From the NCBI GenBank assembly GCA_023634235.1, contig JAMKCF010000078.1, positions 72,001-136,000 on the forward strand: a DNA stretch of 64,000 nucleotides. Direction: 5' to 3'. Of this stretch, positions 1-12,400 are shown piece by piece. The translations under genes were made by a program, and so were the position numbers. Each line of letters opens with the position of its first letter. The stretch's first letter is position 1. This DNA comes from Pisaster brevispinus. Its lineage: Eukaryota; Echinodermata; Asteroidea; Forcipulatida; Asteriidae. The notes below the pieces were generated by a model. That model was not told the origin of the DNA. It was given only the letters and a program-made list of their open reading frames with translations, and did not search any database.

Positions 1-101
1 CACCAAAAGTGTCTAAATAATTTGAATTTTCCATCAGGCTTACAGTTCATCCTTTATCCCTTCATATGACTGGTCTTTTCTATTTGCAGATCAATACATC
101 T

Positions 102-284
102 TCAAGAAAAGTTATTTGGAATGCTAGGAATGATGAAGGACCCAGACTCAATGATCCAAGTTGGTGCATCCATGCCAGTCAGACCCTTTTTGTCTAGAAC
201 CTTGACCTTCTTCTTTGATATGGCTTTTCGCTGTCGTTTCAAGCTTCCTTCTATCGTTGCTTTTGTCTTGTTTGCCTTTGACAT
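102..284 (-). CDS. Possible small or terminal coding exon, unidentified
   Basis: A 60-codon open frame on the minus strand ends in a stop at its low-coordinate end. It has a strongly basic first half (many K and R, KRQRKAISKKKVKV) and a hydrophobic end. An in-frame TGA lies directly before the ATG, so it is either a short complete ORF or the last exon of a minus-strand gene whose other exons I cannot see. No clear acceptor with a pyrimidine tract is visible. I do not recognise the product. The frame on the opposite strand is also open, so this may be chance. It lies upstream of, and divergent from, the ankyrin gene. Confidence 0.2.
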   Translation of the reverse strand: MSKANKTKATIEGSLKRQRKAISKKKVKVLDKKGLTGMDAPTWIIESGSFIIPSIPNNFS

Positions 285-526
285 TCAGCTTCAGTTACAA
301 ATCAATGTCAACCACTGATGTCTTCTTTGAAGAACAATTGTCTGGATTATGCCTCCTATGCCAATAAATGACTTAAAAATCCAAGAATTCATCTGCTTAT
401 AAAAGAACTTAACCAATGAGAGGTTTTAAAAAGAAAACTGTCTGAATGGTTCCAAAATACAGATAACTATTAAAGAGTGGAGTTACATACTTTTTACTTG
501 AGTTGGTTTCAACACTGAAAGGAACA

Positions 527-3374
527 ATGACACGCAGTGTTAAGGATCTGCGCGAGTTGATTTGTGTCTCTCGCTTGACAATGAGAGGTAGTGATGATGA
601 AGGCAGTGATGATGACCTTTCAAGACCCCTCAGCTCTCTTAGCATCTTTGGGGAGCCTTCTACATCTAAAGGCTCCTCCGATGTAACAGTGGCTTTAAAT
701 GGGCTTTCCATAGCACCCAGGCCTTCATATGAAGGAAAGGTAGTGAGACCCAAGTCACAGCAGGGTAATGGAGCCCAGTGGAAGAAATCAACTTCAAGCA
801 GCAGCTTGAACAACAATAACTCTAGTAGTCGATTTCAACATTTTAAGACACCGCTCCCTCCACTTGAGTCCAGCAGACCATCCTCAGGAAGTAGTATTGA
901 TAGTGATTGTCCTGGTAGTGGTGAGGTAAAAGGTTCTGACAGTGGTAACTTTGATGAAATGTTTCGGTATGTTGACAGCAATGTTGTTGTTGAGTGGTTA
1001 GGGCGTGCCAATTCGATGGTCACTGCTCTAGGTTCTTGGTACAATACAGGTAACAACTTTGTCACCTTTGCAAACTTCTGGCTTACAGAGTTTCCAGAAG
1101 CCCAGAGATTGGATCTTATCCACATGGAAGTTGGAATTCTACAAGATGAACTAAGTATTGTGTTTGACAAAGGGTTAAGACAACATAAAGTTACTCTAAC
1201 AGATTTAGACAGATTGACTAGGGCTATCCTACGTGAATACCCAGGGAGAATCTGCAGTGTCAGGGGAACTTATGTATTCCTCAACATTTTGGAAACATTG
1301 TCTTCTGAACGTACGGAACAGTACAAGAGATTATTAACGGATGTCAAAATATCAACTCGTAATCGAGACTATGCACAGTGGATGCTTGCCATTCGGGCAT
1401 TCCTTCTGCTCAGCGTGTGGGGCAATATTGTACAATTTTACCGTCGCTTTAAGAGTGATAATCCTCAGAGTGATCCAGCTGAAGCAGCTGTTGGAGACCA
1501 ATCATCCATAGATAGGGTTCAACGTCTAGCATATCAAGCTGTGCAGCATGGTTTTGTTAGTGTCCTACATTACTTGTCGATTCAAAATGAGAAGTTGGAC
1601 CTTGCCTTTGTTGACCAACAGGACCGTTCCCTTGTGTTTGAGGCTGTCATGCATAACCAGCCAAGAGTGTTACACTATTTGTTGAAAAAGGTAAGAGAGT
1701 GATCAATTGCTTTTTCCCAAAATTGGGCAAAATCTGTTTTGCTTTTTGATGATGGCACAAACGTTATTGTTTGATGTGAGACATTGTTACATGATTAATA
1801 GATTGAGGAAGTACGTGTAGATTTAAATGCCTCCCACTTAGACCCCTTGTATTGGCTGCCATCATTGATGTCAAACAATTGAAACGTTAAAGTGTGTACT
1901 CACTGTGTACAATTCTCAGCCAAATGATAGCTCTTCACATGTGCCATTTCATCAGTGATGGCGGCCGAGCCCACGCAAGGGGTCTATTGGGTATTTAATG
2001 CAAGCCTTAACTTTTCTTCATTTACTTTTAAAATATTGTCGCGTGTCATGGCCCAGATTCAAGTTCTGGTCTTGACAGACTGTTATTTTCAGTCACTGTC
2101 AATGTCATGGCACTGGTGTCCTTGAGCAAGACACTTGACCATAACTACTTTATTCTTTGATGGGATTTTAAGCAGTAAGGCCTGTGTAATGTGAAATGCC
2201 CGCAAAAGAACCCACCATGTTAAAATTAGGAAAAGGGGCCTATTACCATAGTATTAAAAATACTCTATATAAGGAGAGGAAAATGGATCTGAAAAGTAGC
2301 ACATTGGTCAGATATTTTTGTACATATTGAAACAAACCGTTGTGTCAGTGCAACAAAGTGGTACATGTACATGTACATATATGTATCTACAGAAATAGCA
2401 TTAAAACATGAAAGGCAAGTTTTAGAATAACAAAAGGTTGTATCATGCTTAAAAAGTCAGTATACACACAAAGTCAACAGAAACTGAGATCTGATGCTGT
2501 TGAACAGAAAGTGTTTATGGAGATTCGACTTTGTTGTACAATGGAGTTATGGCTGTTTTTGCACCAACACAACAAATATTCTACCTTCCTGACTCCTTTA
2601 AAATATGTTTACCTTGTACAAGGCTTGTCCAGATGTGGATGTGAACCAGCCATGTAGCTCTGGCAATACACCACTCCATTCAGCTGCCAACTGGGGTTTT
2701 ACCGAAGTGGTCCAGATTCTTCTGGATAAGGGACAAGCTCAGGTCAACTGTACAAACCCTAATTGTGACAACGCTACACCACTGCACCTGGCTGTCATGC
2801 AAGGTAGGATTGAGGTCATAGTCTGAAATGCAAGGAAACTAGAGCATTGGAATATTTATCACATGATAGAAACTATGCATTTACAGCATTGGTAAGGTGT
2901 TTAGAATGAGCAAAAATGATTGATATTGAACAATAAACAAAACACATTAATGGTATTCATGATAATGGTTAAAATGCAAAATTGCTTGGAGAATGTCAAC
3001 TACTAAAATGGTGGTTGTAAAGAGCTTTTTAAATACCATTGTAAAGAGTGTTATTGTTTTTCCCCCTTTTTTTATTTATTTGTTTGCTTTCTATTATTTA
3101 TTTTTGGGGTGTCCTTTCAGAGATGTTTTTGACTAACTCATTTTTGAAAACCTTTTGTTTGAATGATTTTATAAATGTGTTTATAAATGTGTAATTTATC
3201 TTTTATCATTCAGGACACACTTCAGTCTGTAGGGTTCTTCTAGAGGCAGGAGCAGATGCCATGGCCAGTATGAATGGTATTTCTCCAACTCAATTGGCTC
3301 AAGACATGGGACATACAGACATGCTTTTACTGCTATCTAGGAAACAAATTGAAGATGAGGGCATGGAATCTTGA
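527..3374 (+). CDS. Ankyrin-repeat protein, uncharacterised (3 coding exons)
   Basis: Exons 527-1690, 2623-2803 and 3214-3374 join in phase to 501 residues. Donors are gtaaga and gtagga, and the acceptors are ttgtacaag and catcattcag. I chose the ATG at 527 (A at -3); the open frame extends upstream to 503 without another ATG, and a 5' non-coding exon may exist. The N-terminal ~140 residues are low-complexity and rich in S, D and N (SDDEGSDDD). Residues ~145-310 form a predicted helical region that I cannot assign (motifs VVVEWLGRANSMV, FWLTEF, LTDVKISTRNRDYAQW). Residues ~330-490 contain four or five ankyrin repeats, with clear TPLHSAANWG and TPLHLAVMQG signatures. The ankyrin part implies a protein-protein adaptor role; the partner is unknown. 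No signal peptide or membrane segment is seen. Confidence 0.85.
2040..2225 (+). repeat. tRNA-derived SINE fragment in ankyrin-gene intron 1
   Basis: A degenerate B-box-like stretch (cagattcaagttctg) is followed by the familiar SINE body phrase ttgagcaagacacttgacc. It lies wholly in the first intron. The ends are not defined. Confidence 0.4.
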
Positions 3375-3954
3375 ACTTCTTCAGTTCAGTTAGTTAAGAC
3401 ATTCATATTAGACAAGGGGAAATATTGTACTATACTCGGCTTTTGTACTGTTTCATTGTCATCCAGGGATTGCTCTATGAAGAGGTAAAGATTTCAATCA
3501 GTAGAACACTGTATCCCAATCTGGGTATTGTGGTTGATATTACAACATAAGTGTTACTGATAGGGGAATATTGTCATTAGGTGGAGGGTTTCAATCAGTA
3601 TTGTGGTTGATATTACAAGGGTAATTTTATCAGGGTAAAATTTTATCATTTGGTACATAATTCAGTGATAATACAAGTTCAGCTTTTTAACACAATGTGA
3701 CCTTTTCTTGATGTAAACCACTTTTTTGTAACAACTGCTATGTAAATTTGACAAACCTCTGTTACATTCAACCAAATATTAAATTCATAGATTAGTCTAC
3801 TTGTCACTGCTTGTACATATGTATTCATGTTGATGTTAACTTTTGGTAAAAGAGGGTTTTTTTCAAAATGGAAGCCTGTTTTTACTTGTGCAATTTTAGA
3901 TTTGTTTCTCAATGAAATCACACCCTGGATTCATTGTTATTTTTACAACATTAT

Positions 3955-4430
3955 TGTCACCATTTTCACGAAGAGCCACTTATGTCCAAATGCCTGATTG
4001 AGGTTTACATTTTACACTCTGCTTGGCTTAAAACGGCAAAATCTGCAAAGCTAAAGCCACGGTTTGCAGTTAAGATATCTCGTATGATTCTGTATAAGTT
4101 TAACTTCTCTGTTGGCTTACTAATTTCTTTTAAAATATTGGCTAATTGACATAGTAATTAGTCAAAGATCTCTTCGTGTTTCTTCGTGAAACCTAAAAAA
4201 AGAGATGTCCTACTGGTTAAAGTGTTTTTACATAGGAAAGGGGACGCATGTCACGTAATCACGTGCACACTGACATAAGTGGCTCTTCTTGAAACCTGAA
4301 AAATGATTTGACCTACATTTTACGCTCTTCTGTTGCAATGTGAAAGCGCAAAATGCAATTATTGAGATAAAGGCCCAATATCTTGTCATTTTAAGATATG
4401 TGGCTCTTCGTGAAAACGGTGACGATATGT
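3955..4430. mobile_element. MITE with ~25-bp terminal inverted repeats
   Basis: The left end tcaccattttcacgaagagc is matched in inverse by gctcttcgtgaaaacggtga near 4406-4426. The internal sequence has no coding capacity. A related element with diverged ends (cgccattttcacgaag) lies at 22084-22388 in TMEM104, so this is a dispersed family. The target duplication is not clear. Confidence 0.6.
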
Positions 4431-4848
4431 GTACATGTTAAACTGTCTGATAATTTGTTTATTTTCACCTTCCTGTTTATTGCACAGAAGCAGAATGTAG
4501 GAACCAATTTGGCAAACTATTTCCCTATTTTTCACCTCTGTTGACCCTGATTTGAATCCAGCGATGATGGACTGGGTTTGCCTTTCATGTCTAAAACTGA
4601 ACATTTCTCCTATTGGTCCTGTTTTAGCGTTTGTGCTGTTTGAAGAGTAATGAAAAAATGAAATATATTGATAAACATTGGCATTTTCAGTCAAAGATTG
4701 CTTGCAATTTTAATTTTCACACGACATGGTTGAACTTCTTTGACCTTTTTTGGCTAAAAGGAACAATGTCAAAACTGTAGTGTCACCATATGCACACAGC
4801 CAGCCACTGCAGGCAGCCTATTTGGTTACTTGTCTCTGAGGTTCAAGT

Positions 4849-5519
4849 TGTCCCATTGCAAATTAAACTTAAAACCTTTCGCACAATTTCTTGAAATTTA
4901 CCTATTTAGCTTTTGGGCAATTATTGGTCCATCCAATTGTTTCCCTTGATATCCACTTTTTTAGCACACATAATTTATTGAATTAAAAACGCAATGAAAG
5001 GAACAAATCTTACTTTTAACTAGGTATGCACATTGATTGTCTGCAGAGCTCATTATTAATTAGGCTTTTTCTAAAGTAGGTAAATGGTCGGAATTTATAA
5101 TTAACCTGTTGCAATGTGCACAAACTTAATGTGTACACTATATTTCAGTTAGATTTCAAATATTTTAATGATTTTTACGTTTTGTAGATAGTAATTAAAG
5201 TTGAATGTGAGCTAATCTTTCACGATTCATTTTGCAATTTAATTTTGACTGATAACCTTGAAGTCTTTATTGCTAATGATTGTACTTGGAAAGAAGACAT
5301 TTAGTCAAAAATTTGATGATTTTTTCTTGTAAAAGATTGTTAATGTTCATTAGTTTTGACAATGTGAACAATTTACATGTAAATCTACTCTCTAAAGGTT
5401 CAAATTGTCCCATTGCAAATTAAAACTTAAAACCTTTCGCACAATTTCTTGAAATTTACCTATTATTATGTTCATTAGTTTTGACAATGTGAACAATTTA
5501 CATGTAAATCTACTCTCTA
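4849..5519. repeat. Interleaved direct repeats
   Basis: Block A (starts aggttcaagttgtcccattg) occurs at 4849-4917 and 5396-5464. Block B (starts atgttcattagttttgacaa) occurs at 5344-5396 and 5467-5519. The order A ... B A B fits a tandem duplication of a segment ending in block B, or an insertion followed by slippage. Confidence 0.6.
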
Positions 5520-6405
5520 AAGAAAATTGTAGGGCCTATGTTCTCGTTGTTCTGCATAAATAAACTATAGAAACTTACAGCATGTAGTTTGTTACCAATT
5601 TTTCCTACAATATAAAAATATAAAACTTTAAAATGTAGAAGACAGCAACTTTGTTTTCTACCATAAAAAAAAACAAAAAACAAAAAACCCGAGGTTAGCA
5701 GGGGGAAAAGTCTAACCTCTATTTGATGAGAAATGGTAGTTGAAGGTCTTTAATGGCATATTTAAATCAATAGGGCTTTCCATTGCAGTATCACGGCCCG
5801 AGTGTTTGCCAACCAAGGTTGAAAAACTATGGGAAGCCAGTATTTGCAAAGCAAAAAACAGTTTGCAACAAAATTATATCCAAAACGAGTGTTGAATTTG
5901 TTGGGAATGGAAACAAAGTAACCAATCATACGATGTATTTTGTTTTCAAATGAAAGTTTACAGAAATGTTGATTTTTGTAATATTAGCTGTTGACATGAT
6001 CGATTGTTTGTTGATCGCGGTTTGTTTATCAACAATAGAAAGGTCTATCATCATAGTTCGCCTAAACCCGAAGTGTCATACAGCAGGATGAAACAGTCAC
6101 CTTTAAACCTATAAATGTGCAAATAGAAGTAGGTTTTTTTAGAAGTCCCCTTCAATAGCCGCTTCTTTCATCAAGTACTTGTACTTCGTAAATATATATA
6201 TCCACCAAAGACGTAACAGGAGCCAGACTATTGGCAAAATTCACACAATTCACATCACATGGCAAAAAAAAGGTGTTCTCTTGCAAAACATCAAACTGCA
6301 ACTCTCTCATGTTCCTGAGTCCTTGTGTTTACTTTGCTGAGTTTGAGTCGTAGATTTGTTGTCTTCGAATTCTCTAAAACAACAATAACAAAGTACAACT
6401 TCGGA

Positions 6406-9400
6406 ATGCCTCGATCAAAGAGACACAAGAAGATGAAGGCTATTGACCCATTCTGCACCGGCAACAGAAAGGCATTACTTTTGGCGTAAGTAAAGTGTTA
6501 ACTTCTTGTGTTGTAGTCCGAGGTAGAATGAGGTAGAATTCCACCTCAACGGTCATATGGTCCGAGAGTGGAGGTAGAAATTAAATTAAATTTGGAGGTA
6601 GAAATTTAATTTAATTTAATTTCTACATCACAAAATTGAATTGGTACTTTCCGACTTGTTAACAGGTAATGCAACTTTTTGTTTAAATTAAAATATCAAA
6701 TAATAAACCACGACAAAAAATATTTTAATGTTTTAACTGTATGGGTAAATTTTAAAGATCCTCCACCAATGATGATTAATGAAGGTAGCGGCATCTTATT
6801 ATGTAGAAATTCAATGAAAGGATTAAAATGATAAAAGACCAACCTGTGTGCTCAATGTGTAAATCAACACCAAGGGCAATTAATACCCTGACTTTAAAAA
6901 AGGGCGTCAAGTACTTTGGCTCCGACATCATTCACCCGAGTGAAAAAAGCTTGGGCTTGAAGGGCTTGCCAAAACCTTAAGATCTGGAAGTCTACAAACT
7001 ACAATGCCGGATAAACTCAATTGAGAGCTATTCTATGCATCCCTGTAGTCCATTAGACTTTTTGACTTTGAAGCGAATAAGCGAACCATAAAGGCCAAAG
7101 GGGTCCTACTACTTGCCGTCAACTCACCGACTTGCCGTCAACTCGCCGTCAACTCATTTTCGTGCCGTCAACTCATTAAATATACATCAAAAAATTATAA
7201 ATGGGGCATGGAAGTGTTCAGTCTGGGCTAAACTACATATTTCTTATGGTTTTCGGTACAATTTCATTTACAAAAATGACTTTGTGCTGATAAATAAATA
7301 GTATAAACGCAGCAAATATAGCGCCCTCTGATAGACTGATGTCCATCCATAGCTTGATACTTGCATTTCACACCCATACCATGAATGGTACAGTCCAAGC
7401 TCCGTGAAAAGGAAAGATTGCGGCCAACGGCTAAGCGTTTATACTATTTATTTATCAACACAAAATCGTTTTTGTAAATGAAATTGTACCGAAAACCATA
7501 AGAAATATGTAGTTTAGCCCAGATTTAACACTTCCATGCCCCATTTATAATTTTTTGATGTATATTTAATGAGTTGACGGCACGAAAATGAGTTGACGGC
7601 GAGTTGACGGCAAGTCGGCGAGTTGACGGCAAGTAGTAGGACCGCCATAAAGCCAAAGGCTCGTCTCGATGGCTGCTATACTCCCATGCTGAGGATGGTT
7701 CTTGACTGTAGGGACAAAGTCAGGAACGATGCTTTATGACGACCTGCCAAGGATCTCCACAACTCTCAGAGCCAGGCATTTGTGATTAGCTGGACACTGC
7801 ATTTGAGTATGACATTCAGAGTTAGCTTTAAACTAGCTCATCCTATTGGACAAGGGCGTCGATGGGTGGGGGACAGGGGGGACATGTCCCCCTCACTTTT
7901 TAGACTGGAGGGGACAGCATATCAGATGTCCCCTCCACTTTTTGATTGACTGTTCACTAGAAATATGCAACAAAATATGAAAATATACACCACTTTTTTT
8001 ATTTAATTTTTTTCATTACAATTTTGTTAAAATAAAAGAATAGCGAACAAACGGTGAAATGTTTTTTACATTTTCATTTTTTTTTCTGATGGACCACTCG
8101 CAGAATGGTATTTTTGGCCTATTATGTAAGATATATTTTTTTCAAGACTTGCTCGCCCGTCCCCCCTACTTTTCAGTAGCGATCGACGCCCTTGCTATTG
8201 GAACGTACACATAGATTAGCTACTTGAGGTGGGCAGACATTAACCTGCGTGATGAACTAGCTGACCTCCACAGCTGAGATCAGGGTGGCCGTGGAAAGTG
8301 TGATGCCTGATACAGTATGTAGTCATGGTGTTCCGTTGTTGCGGTCGATGAGAGTAGACTTGATGATGAATCACTGGCTCTCATACTTGAGCAAAACAAC
8401 CAATGCCCAGCAGAATGATTGACACTCTTTGATGCTTCTCCACTCCCTTTACCTCACATTTGAAGCTTAAATTTAATTCAGAATAACAACAAACAAAATA
8501 AATTGGCTTTTGTTACCATAGAAAAAAAAAACCATTTGTACAGTATTTCTTAAACCATTCAATAACTTCTTCCCAGAAAACTTCAAAATCACACAATAAA
8601 TTTCATGATTTGTCAGGGTTTTCATTGCCAAAAAGCACATTGAACTGTTACTCAATTTCTTGAGGCTTAATTAAAACCCTGCCGGGCATGACTGTTGATG
8701 AACTGCCACAAAGATGTCATTCAAAATTGTTACTGGAGATGAGCTTGCTAAATGCTAGGGGTGACTTTTTGAAGGGGGGGTGGGGGTGGGGGTGTTACAA
8801 CCAACATGACCAAGGGCGAGCTTGTTAGGGGCGACTTTGTTGGGGGTGACCTTTGCTGGGGGGGGGGAGGGCGAATGACCAGCATTCTATCTTAAAGGGG
8901 CTATGGCATAATTCAAGGAAACTACAGGAATTATTTTCACATAAGATAATTCAGTTAAATATTTAACATGAAATTATATTATTACGTTTTTTTCATTGGA
9001 AAATGCAAAATCAAACTGCCACTTTTTCACTCATGTATTAATGACCAACAAAAACACATATGGTTGGGTAAACAAATTACTATTTCGGTCGTGTTTTGAT
9101 AAAAGAGTGGCCAGTGAATTTGGCAGCCGAGTCTGAGTCCAAGCCCTCATTGTTAATTCCCTGTCACAAGTTGTTATAAAAAAAGAAAACAAAACCTTTA
9201 CAGGGAAAGAGGCTTTACACTGATCAATTGTTACTTATTGTTCATAAGTACAAATGATAATTTAATCAACAAGAAACTTATCTCTCTTGAAAAACAGACC
9301 ACTTTTGTTAAAGGTAGTTACATGTACACATGTACATGTACTTTATGACAGACTCACAATATAAGATATACCTGCAGCTCTCAAAATAGAGGATTGATTC

Positions 9401-12400
9401 ATGTCGCTCAGTCAAATTTTCATTATACTTTGTTTTTAATTGCTGCAGGCAGGAGCAGAAATTTAACAATGCCCCAAAGAACACAAAAGATCAGGAGATG
9501 TCAAGGAGTCTTAAAGATATGCTAGAGGCAAAACAGATTGCAGAACAATCTATAAAACACAGTAAGTAACTCAAATACCGCTGTAACATGCTGTGAAGGG
9601 ACTTTTTTGGTTTGGTTGTAAGGCAAGAGGACTTAACAAGTCTAATCTGATTCTGCATTGAAGACAAAGACATTTGTCATGGCAAATTCTGGCAGCTTCC
9701 CTGAACAAATGAGTGCGGCAAAATCATACATTTCAACAATTTATGACCTGGCCAAAGCTGCAAAGGATTTGTGCATTTCAAATTGAAAGCAGTTATTCTT
9801 GGTTATTTGTAACTAGGTTATTTTTTAAGTAGCTAGTTGGAGATCCAATCAAACATAAGAATTTGACAAATCAAATTGTTTAGATAAACCTTAACATGAT
9901 AGCACTAGCAGTAATGATTGAAACATGGCAACTTTTTTAAAAATTCTTTTGTTGCTCACAATTTTTTAGAAATTGTTCAGAAAGTTGGAAGCTTGGAGAG
10001 AAAGCCAGGAGAATCACATAATTACTTCATGAAGCGTGTAGGCAAAAATGCACAAAGGAAACTGACTGAGGAAAGATGTAAGAGAGAGAGGGACAATCCT
10101 GAATCTGCAAAGCTCAAGAAAGAAATGACACAGAAGAAGAAAGAGTAAGTCATGTACATGTGGTATAATAATAACAACTAGTTCTTATAGTTATAGCGCA
10201 TTTTACAATAAGGGAATATAAGAGTGGTGACAAGGCCTAAAACGGCCCTTTTAAACCGGCAGGATTGTGGCCGTGCGATAAAGGACCGAGCCCAAGACAA
10301 GGCCTTTTATTGCATGGTCACAACCCTGCAAGGCTTTAAGCGTCTGTTTAAGACTGAGTAATAAACCACAAGGGAAACTTGGTTGAACAAAGAAACATTT
10401 TCTAGGGCAGGATTTCAACCATTGACCTCCGGATTAGCATGCTGGCACTCTACCAACTGAGCTATCTAGCCCTATGTATTCGGTTTGCGGTAACACCATG
10501 TGTACAGTGTATATCTACATGTACTTTGCTGTGTAGATTTGTTCTTTGGGAACTAGGTCTTGCTTAATTCTACTGCCGTGGAGTAGATTTCAGAAAATTG
10601 GGAGACTACTTAGTTCTGAAAAGAACTGTCCTGCTTATTAACTTAACTGTCGCGGAGTGAGCTCTTAATTGGTCTCAACGTTTTGACTAGCTTGTTCTGG
10701 TCATCGTTAGGAGACTGGCCCTACATGTATGTTGGCTGTCTCCCTATTTTGTCAATGATTTATCGGGGTGCCAGTCAGAAGCCATAAACTGCCGTGTAGC
10801 CAGGGATCATACCCTAATTTACAAAAAAAGTTTTATGGCTTCTGACTGGCACCCCCGAACAAAGATATTTACAAAATAAGGAGATCGCCAACATAGGGCT
10901 AAATAGCTCAACTGGTAGCATACCAGCACGTTAATCCGGAGTTCATTGGTTCAAATCCTGCTTTAGTAAATTTTTCTTTGTTCAACCCCAAATTGTTTAC
11001 GACTGAGTCACCACCATTCCATTATTCTCATTCATCAATACCTTTCTGTTGAAAACCTTTAAAAGTTGAGAACAAATCTGACAGTTTAGCCTCAGTTCAC
11101 CTCAACTCTGCATAGAATTTATATCCATGTTGAGCGCTAAGTAGATTACTTGCACGCTTAAGTTTCAAACTATCGCACACAAGTTTCAAACTTGTGCCTT
11201 GTGCAAGCCAAATATGTGACCTACAAACTTAAGATTGGACTTGAAATTTGTGCGCTCTGTGCAACTGTCTGATGGCACCCTCTTTTGACTCAACTTCCTC
11301 AGGCCTTGTTTAAACACTCCTCACCGTGTTTATATTGCATGCTTAAACATGGTCACGTGATCTCCTTTTCGACCAATCAGAATGGATAAACTGTCCCAGG
11401 CATTGGATAATATTTTAATGTGCTTTACATTAGTGCCCTGATCATTTGGCCATTAACATTATGATAACCTTTCTCAGCTCCCTGGGGAGAATATAGCCCA
11501 AGGCTGCTGTAGGGCTCTGAAAGTTTTTCAAACACAATATCAACCTCTACCCTCGCAGGTACTCATTATACCCTTGGTGAAGAGAAGCATACATTTTTAG
11601 TAAAACATCTTGCTGAAGGTTACAAGTGTCATGAGTGGGACTCGAACCCACTCCCATATGACTTAACCACCAGAACTGGAGTCGGGCGCAATAGACCACT
11701 TCAAGACAAAGTTCTGCTATATGTTCAGCTATAGCTCACAAAATAATAAATAACACTGTACAGGGAAACCCTTCTAAATTTAGCCATGCTTCGAGTAAGG
11801 AAACAAGTCTGACTGCTCTGTTGACCTGCACCATGTTGACTCTTATTGAGTAGCAACCTTATGGTGTTGTGCTTTTTTAACACAGGAGGATTACAATTCT
11901 TCAGCAGAGGCTTAAGGGAAAACAATTTGAGAAAACATTGGAATCAAGGGAAAAAGATTTCTACAAAGGTATGATTTTTTTAATGTATACAATTTCGTTT
12001 CAAATTTCAATGGATTCTAGACAGTTACTTAGTGCTGGAATTTATAAAACAGATTTATAAAAACAGAATTCAAGAAAAAGTAGATGAGTTCATTTACCTG
12101 TGTAATTAGATTTCAGTGCATTCTACTTATATTTGTTGCAGATCATGTTAAGTTTGGGGAAGTTGTTTCAGCCCCGCCAACCTTTACAGTAAAGCCGAGG
12201 AAAAGCAGTGACAAAGACGACAAAGTAAGTAATAAAAGCAGTGACAAAGACAACAAAGTAATAAGTACAATAACTTGGTTCCCCCGAAAAATCTGAAATT
12301 ATGTTTTTGTTCAAATTCTTTTGTTTTCTAAAGACTTTGATAGAAAAATTATGCTCAAATTTGTATCCAAATGTGCACATGCTTTGTTGCGTATATGTTT

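Larger units (their letters stand above)
3375..6405. other. Intergenic, AT-rich; 3' flank of ankyrin gene to CCDC137 start
   Basis: No convincing gene. It holds the MITE at 3955-4430 and interleaved direct repeats: a ~69-bp block at 4849-4917 recurs at 5396-5464, and a ~53-bp block at 5344-5396 recurs at 5467-5519, so the second copy of the first block sits between two copies of the second. Poly-A/CAAAA low complexity occurs near 5665-5690. The 100-200 bases before 6406 are the likely CCDC137 promoter; no TATA box stands out. Confidence 0.6.

Noticed and set aside
121..318. Plus-strand 65-codon frame near the window start
   Set aside because: No similarity or splice context; the opposite-strand frame is at least as plausible and is itself doubtful.
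10403..10480. tRNA gene on the minus strand
   Set aside because: A and B boxes are present, but the acceptor and anticodon stems do not pair. The same sequence recurs at 10897 with a SINE body, so it is a tRNA-derived SINE.
11622..11690. Functional tRNA on the minus strand from the ggttcgagtcccac B box
   Set aside because: Only the T arm is convincing, and it is followed by a SINE body, so it is a SINE.
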